In this document: piece by piece, positions 60,138-64,000 of the stretch
How the letters are laid out: every line of letters starts with the position of its first letter
Numbering within the stretch: the stretch's first letter is position 1
Assembly: GCF_964642095.1 (NCBI RefSeq)
Contig: NZ_OZ209244.1
Location: forward strand, 868,001 to 932,000
Length of the DNA: 64,000 nucleotides
Origin: Fretibacterium fastidiosum
GTDB lineage: Bacteria > Synergistota > Synergistia > Synergistales > Aminobacteriaceae
Reading direction: 5' to 3'
Translations under genes and position numbers: made by a program
The notes under the pieces: generated by a model
The model's database searches: none
The model's input: only the letters and a program-made list of their open reading frames with translations
What the model was told of the DNA's origin: nothing

Positions 60138-60491
60138 ATGCGCGTTAAGGGTGCGTCGATCAGCAACAAGAAGAGGAAGAAGCTTTTTACCGTCACGAAG
60201 GGGTATTGGGGCCAGCACAAGCACGCCTACCGCCGCGCGCGGGAGGCCTACCTTGCCGCCCTGTCCCGCGCCTACAACGACCGCAAGCGCAAGAAGCGCG
60301 ACTACCGCCGCCTGTGGATCACCCGCATCAGCGCCGCCGTCCGCTCCGAGGGCATGAGCTACAGCGTCTTCATGAACGGCCTGAAGCGGGCCGGGGTCGC
60401 CATGAACCGCAAGATGCTGTCCGAGCTGGCCATTCACGACATGGAGGCCTTCCGCTCCCTCGTGGGGCAGGCAAAGTCCGCCCTCAGGTAG
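60138..60491 (+). CDS. rplT: 50S ribosomal protein L20
   Basis: This 117-residue protein has the L20 core: KGYWGQHKHAYRRAREAYLA, YNDRKRKKRDYRRLWITRIS and the C-terminal MNGLKRAGVAMNRKMLSELA. In many bacteria L20 represses its own operon by binding the mRNA leader; the leader terminator at 59142 is a candidate site of such control. It is followed by a terminator. Confidence 0.97.
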   Translation: MRVKGASISNKKRKKLFTVTKGYWGQHKHAYRRAREAYLAALSRAYNDRKRKKRDYRRLWITRISAAVRSEGMSYSVFMNGLKRAGVAMNRKMLSELAIHDMEAFRSLVGQAKSALR

Positions 60492-60547
60492 GCCGTCGCC
60501 ACGGCCTGGGGCGATCGCGGCCCCGACTTTTTTTGAAGGCTGTCCCT

Positions 60548-60590
60548 GGGGTTCCCCGTCGCAGGCACGACGGGGGCCCTTTTCGTTTTG
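60548..60590 (+). terminator. Terminator after rplT
   Basis: A GC stem, GGGTTCCCCGTCG with CGACGGGGGCCC (one small bulge), is followed by TTTTCGTTTTG. It separates the ribosomal operon from pheST. Confidence 0.75.
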
Positions 60591-60633
60591 TGCCGTCCCA
60601 CGCGGCCGGCGTTCCGGAAGAGGCTGAGACATT

Positions 60634-61677
60634 GTGAACGACGAATTGATGAAGGGTATGCAGGAGGTGCGCGCCTCCTTTGAACGGGCGCTGGCCGACG
60701 CCGCCACGACGGAGGCGCTCGAGGAGGTCCGCGTGCGCTGCATGGGCAAGAAGGGCGCCCTGACGGCGCTCCTGCGCTCCCTGGGCAGGCTTTCCGCGGA
60801 GGAGAGGCCCGCGGCGGGACAGGACCTGAACGCCCTGCGCGACGAGATGGAGGAGAAGCTCTCCTCCCGCAGGCGCCAGCTGCGCGACGCGGAGAACGAG
60901 GCGCGGGAGGCGGGAGAACGCATCGACGTGACGCTGCCCTCCCGCGGCCGCCCGGCGGGGGCGTTCCACCCCGTGCTCCAGACCCTGCACGAGCTGGCGG
61001 AGATCATGGTGGGCCTGGGCTACTCCGTGGCCCTGGGGCCGGAAAAGGAGGAGGAGCACTACAACTTCGACTGTCTGAACATGCCCTCCTGGCACCCGGC
61101 CCGTGACATGCAGGACACGTTCTACTTCCCGGACGGCACGCTGCTGCGCACCCACACCTCGCCCGTCCAGGTGCGGTCCATGCTGAAGTACGGCGCCCCC
61201 CTTCGCATCGTCTGCCCCGGCAAGGTCTACCGTCGGGACAACGACCCGACCCACTCCCCCATGTTCAACCAGATGGAGGGCCTCCTGATCGACCGGGATG
61301 TCTCCTTCGCCGTCCTGAAGGGGACGATCGGAGCGGCGGTGAACGCCTTCTTCGGCCGCACGCTGAAGAACCGCTTCCGCGCCAGCTACTTCCCCTTCAC
61401 CGAGCCCTCGATGGAGCTCGACATCGAGTGCGTGGTGTGCGGCGGCCGCGACCCCCGCTGCCGCGTGTGCAAGGGCACGGGCTGGCTCGAGGCCGGCGGC
61501 ATGGGCATGGTCCACCCGGAGGTGGTGCGGGCCGGAGGCATCGACCCGGACCGCTACAACGGCTTCGCCTTCGGCCTGGGGCTGGACCGCATGGCCATGC
61601 TGAAGTACGGCATCGGCGACCTGCGCCTGCTCTTTGACGGCAACGTCTCGTATTTCCTGTCGGGGAGGGATGCCTGA
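60634..61677 (+). CDS. pheS: Phenylalanyl-tRNA synthetase alpha subunit
   Basis: This 347-residue class II synthetase subunit charges tRNA-Phe. The N-terminal coiled coil covers residues 1-90. Motif 1 region is FHPVLQTLHELAEIMVGLGY; motif 2 is MLKYGAPLRIVCPGKVYRRD with the THSPMFNQMEGLLI loop; motif 3 is FAFGLGLDRMAMLKYGIGDL. A CxxC pair in ECVVCGGRDPRCRVCKGTGW forms the zinc-like knuckle found in many bacterial PheS. The start is GTG 60634. The stop overlaps pheT by one base (TGATG). Confidence 0.96.
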   Translation: MNDELMKGMQEVRASFERALADAATTEALEEVRVRCMGKKGALTALLRSLGRLSAEERPAAGQDLNALRDEMEEKLSSRRRQLRDAENEAREAGERIDVTLPSRGRPAGAFHPVLQTLHELAEIMVGLGYSVALGPEKEEEHYNFDCLNMPSWHPARDMQDTFYFPDGTLLRTHTSPVQVRSMLKYGAPLRIVCPGKVYRRDNDPTHSPMFNQMEGLLIDRDVSFAVLKGTIGAAVNAFFGRTLKNRFRASYFPFTEPSMELDIECVVCGGRDPRCRVCKGTGWLEAGGMGMVHPEVVRAGGIDPDRYNGFAFGLGLDRMAMLKYGIGDLRLLFDGNVSYFLSGRDA

Positions 61678-64000
61678 TGCTCATATCCTGGGAACTGTTG
61701 AAGGACTTTATCGACGTCGGCGTCTCGCCGGAGGAGGCCGCGGAGCGCCTGACGCTCTCCGGCGCGGAGGTCGAGGGCCTGCGGCGCACGGCGGGGGCCA
61801 TGAGGGGTGTCGTGACGGCGCGAATCGCCTCCCTCGCGAAGCACCCGACTCAGGACCGCCTCGCGGTCGCCCGTCTGGACGCCGGCGATAGACGGAACCC
61901 CCTCTGCATCACAAGCGCAGTGAACATGAAGCAGGGGGACCTGGTGTTCTACGCGCCCCCCGGCTCCGTCCTGCCCGACGGCACGGAGCTCGGCATGCGC
62001 GACTTCTTCGGCGTGGACAGCGCGGGGATGATGCTCTCCGCCGAGGAGCTGGGCCTGCCGGACGTGGACTCCCCCGACGGGCTCCTGATCCTGCCCCCGG
62101 ACACCCCAGCAGGCGTCCCGGCGGAGGCCCTCTACCACCTGGGGGATACGGTGCTCGACGTCTCCGTCACCCCGAACCGCGGCGACCTCCTGAGCCTCCT
62201 CGGTCTGGCCAGGGAGCTGAAGGGGCTCTTCCCCGACGCGACGCTCAGGACGCCCGCCTGGATGGCGCCCCTGAAGCAGGAGGAGGACTGGACGGAGCGG
62301 TTCGGCGCTATCTCCCTGCCGGACCGGGGTTGCCTGTGCTACCGCCTGGGGCTGGCCACGGGCGCCAAGATCGGGCCGTCGCCCCTGACGGCGCGGATCG
62401 ACCTGAGCCACATGGGCATGAGGCCGCTCACCAACGCTGTGGACGCCACGAACTACGTCATGCTGGCGCTGGGACAGCCCCTCCACGCCTTCGACCTCAA
62501 CACGCTGCCGGAGCGGGAGATCACGGTGCGCGCCGCCCGCGAGGGTGAGCGCATGACGACCCTGGACGACAAGGAGCGCCTCCTGACGGAGCGCGACATG
62601 CTCATCACGAGCGGCGGGACCCCCATCGCGCTGGCCGGCGTGATGGGAGGAAAGCAGACCGGCATCGCTGAGGACACCCGAACGATCGTGGTGGAGAGCG
62701 CCTGCTTCTCCCCCGTGCGGGTGGGACACACGGCCCGTCGCCTCGGCATCACCTCGGAGGCTGCCTTCCGCTTCTCCCGAACGGTGGACCCCACCCTCTC
62801 CGGAACGGCTCTATCCGCGGCGCTTTCCCTCCTGCGCGACTGGTGCGGAGCGGACGTGAGCTGCCGTCCGCTGTCCGCCGAAAACGCCCTCCCGACCCCG
62901 AAGCCCGTGACCCTGACGCGGCGCAAGCTCTCCGTCTACCTGTCCTTCGACGACATGGACGGGGCTCAGAGGATCCTCGAGGGCTTCGGCATCGCGCGCC
63001 ACGGCGGGACGGAGGACGCCCGGACCTTCCTGCCCCCAAGCTGGAGGCCGGACGTCGCCATCGAGGAGGACCTCATCGAGGAGGTCGGCCGATTCCGGGG
63101 CTACAACGACGAGCCGGGCCGCCTGCCGGGCGAGATGCCCGTCCGCGCGGAGGTGGGCTCTCCCACCAGCCTGGCCGCCGCCCTGCGCAGCGCCCTCGTG
63201 GCGCGCGGCTACACCGAGGTCATGACCTACAGCTTCCTGCCCGATGACTTTCCGGCCCGGCTGCACCTGCCGGACGAGGACCTGCGGGCGCACCCATTGA
63301 CGCTGGCCAACCCGATCAGCCGCGACCAGATCGCCATGCGCACTACCCTCGTGCCGGGGCTGCTCATGGGGCTTCGGACGACCCTGGCCTCCGGCTGGCG
63401 CGGCGCGGTGCGGACGTTCGAGCAGGGGCGCGCCTTCCTGAGGACCGCGCCCGACGCGGCGGAACACGTGGAGATCGACCGCGTGGCGGGCCTGGCCTTC
63501 AACGGCACGGACCCCCGCACGCCCTGGAAGGGGCAGGAGGAGGACTTCTACAGCGTCCGTGCGGACGTCGAGGCGCTGCTCCTGGGGCGGGGGCTCACGC
63601 CGCGCTTCGTGCCGGGCAAAGAGCCCTTCGCCCACTCCGGGCAGACGGCCGAGGTGCGGGCCGTCACGCCGGAGGGGGAGAAGCGGATCGGCTGGCTGGC
63701 CCGCCTGAAACCGGCCCTGGAACAGGAGCTGGACGTGACGGGGCCGGTCTGTCTCTTCGAGCTGGACCTTGCACCCCTCGAGGAGCTGCGCAAGCCGAGC
63801 TACAGGCCCGGTAGCCCCTTCCCCGCCTCCCTGCGCGACATCTCCATGTTCGTGCCGGCGGGCCGCGACCAGGACGAGGTGGCTGCGGACGTCCGCGGGG
63901 CTGCCCACGAGGCGGGGGGCAACATCCTGGAGACGCTTCGCCTCTTCGACGTCTACGCGGGGAAGGGCGTGCCCGACGGCTTCGTCAGCATGGCCTACTC
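61677..64000 (+). CDS. pheT: Phenylalanyl-tRNA synthetase beta subunit, cut by window end
   Basis: The frame from ATG 61677 runs open to base 64000, giving 774 residues of a protein that should be about 790-800, so only the last part of the FDX-ACB domain is missing. The N-terminus MLISWELLKDFIDVGVSPEE is followed by the tRNA-binding (EMAP-like) domain at about 40-150 (KHPTQDRLAVARLDAG), the B3/B4 editing domain (SHMGMRPLTNAVDATNYVML, LGQPLHAFDLNTL), B5 (FFGVDSAGMMLSAEELGLPD precedes it), and the synthetase-like core RDISMFVPAG. It is translationally coupled to pheS. No frameshift is seen. Confidence 0.95.
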   Translation, partial: MLISWELLKDFIDVGVSPEEAAERLTLSGAEVEGLRRTAGAMRGVVTARIASLAKHPTQDRLAVARLDAGDRRNPLCITSAVNMKQGDLVFYAPPGSVLPDGTELGMRDFFGVDSAGMMLSAEELGLPDVDSPDGLLILPPDTPAGVPAEALYHLGDTVLDVSVTPNRGDLLSLLGLARELKGLFPDATLRTPAWMAPLKQEEDWTERFGAISLPDRGCLCYRLGLATGAKIGPSPLTARIDLSHMGMRPLTNAVDATNYVMLALGQPLHAFDLNTLPEREITVRAAREGERMTTLDDKERLLTERDMLITSGGTPIALAGVMGGKQTGIAEDTRTIVVESACFSPVRVGHTARRLGITSEAAFRFSRTVDPTLSGTALSAALSLLRDWCGADVSCRPLSAENALPTPKPVTLTRRKLSVYLSFDDMDGAQRILEGFGIARHGGTEDARTFLPPSWRPDVAIEEDLIEEVGRFRGYNDEPGRLPGEMPVRAEVGSPTSLAAALRSALVARGYTEVMTYSFLPDDFPARLHLPDEDLRAHPLTLANPISRDQIAMRTTLVPGLLMGLRTTLASGWRGAVRTFEQGRAFLRTAPDAAEHVEIDRVAGLAFNGTDPRTPWKGQEEDFYSVRADVEALLLGRGLTPRFVPGKEPFAHSGQTAEVRAVTPEGEKRIGWLARLKPALEQELDVTGPVCLFELDLAPLEELRKPSYRPGSPFPASLRDISMFVPAGRDQDEVAADVRGAAHEAGGNILETLRLFDVYAGKGVPDGFVSMAY

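Overview
The window is GC-rich, densely coded bacterial DNA, almost certainly from a member of the Synergistota (Synergistetes). The best marker is a pair of secreted paralogues at 21375-23853. Each ends in a Ser/Gly/Cys motif, a hydrophobic stretch and an Arg cluster, the pattern of the Synergist-CTERM sorting tag. A complete lipid A operon (diderm envelope), a branched-chain amino acid ABC transporter, a B12-dependent methylmalonyl-CoA mutase and multiple AAA-ATPase/PD-(D/E)XK genes fit an anaerobic amino-acid fermenter.

Layout. 1-5.6 kb: lipoate metabolism (lplA, a GNAT enzyme, lipA and a second lplA) around a convergent VWA/macrodomain pair. 6.0-10.2 kb: four tandem LprI-like secreted proteins and a short secreted protein whose 3' tail is left behind each of three copies. 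10.3-15.1 kb: livK-livH-livMG-livF, with LivM and LivG fused in one frame. 15.2-17.0 kb: repeats and two small exported proteins. 17.1-20.8 kb: 5-formyl-THF cyclo-ligase, an AbgT-type transporter and an M20 amidohydrolase, perhaps a folate-fragment salvage set. 21.3-23.9 kb: the Synergist-CTERM pair. 24.2-30.0 kb: mutA-mutB-meaB behind a cobalamin riboswitch. 30.2-31.7 kb: an orphan trpB with a canonical promoter, a 22-residue leader peptide containing Trp-Trp-Trp, and two terminators. 31.7-35.8 kb: a chemoreceptor and a membrane glycosyltransferase-like protein with a Sel1 tail. 35.8-45.4 kb: one translationally coupled operon (27-aa ORF, degenerate GGDEF protein, lptF/G, lpxI, lpxB, an LpxB-like transferase, msbA, lpxK fused to an LpxB-related domain). 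45.6-47.1 kb: a DUF4139-type protein. 47.4-58.3 kb: two nearly identical nuclease genes in direct orientation bracketing a compositionally different island with a heterodimeric ABC exporter-type pair and an AraC regulator split by an intact IS21-family element. 58.5-64 kb: infC-rpmI-rplT behind an attenuator, then pheS and a pheT cut by the window end.

Two families of small non-autonomous elements with terminal inverted repeats (about 161 bp and about 260 bp) are scattered between genes. One of them abuts the Shine-Dalgarno of a secreted-protein gene, so it probably supplies or replaces its promoter. No tRNA, rRNA or CRISPR array was recognised. All family names come from motif recognition by eye; no database search was run.
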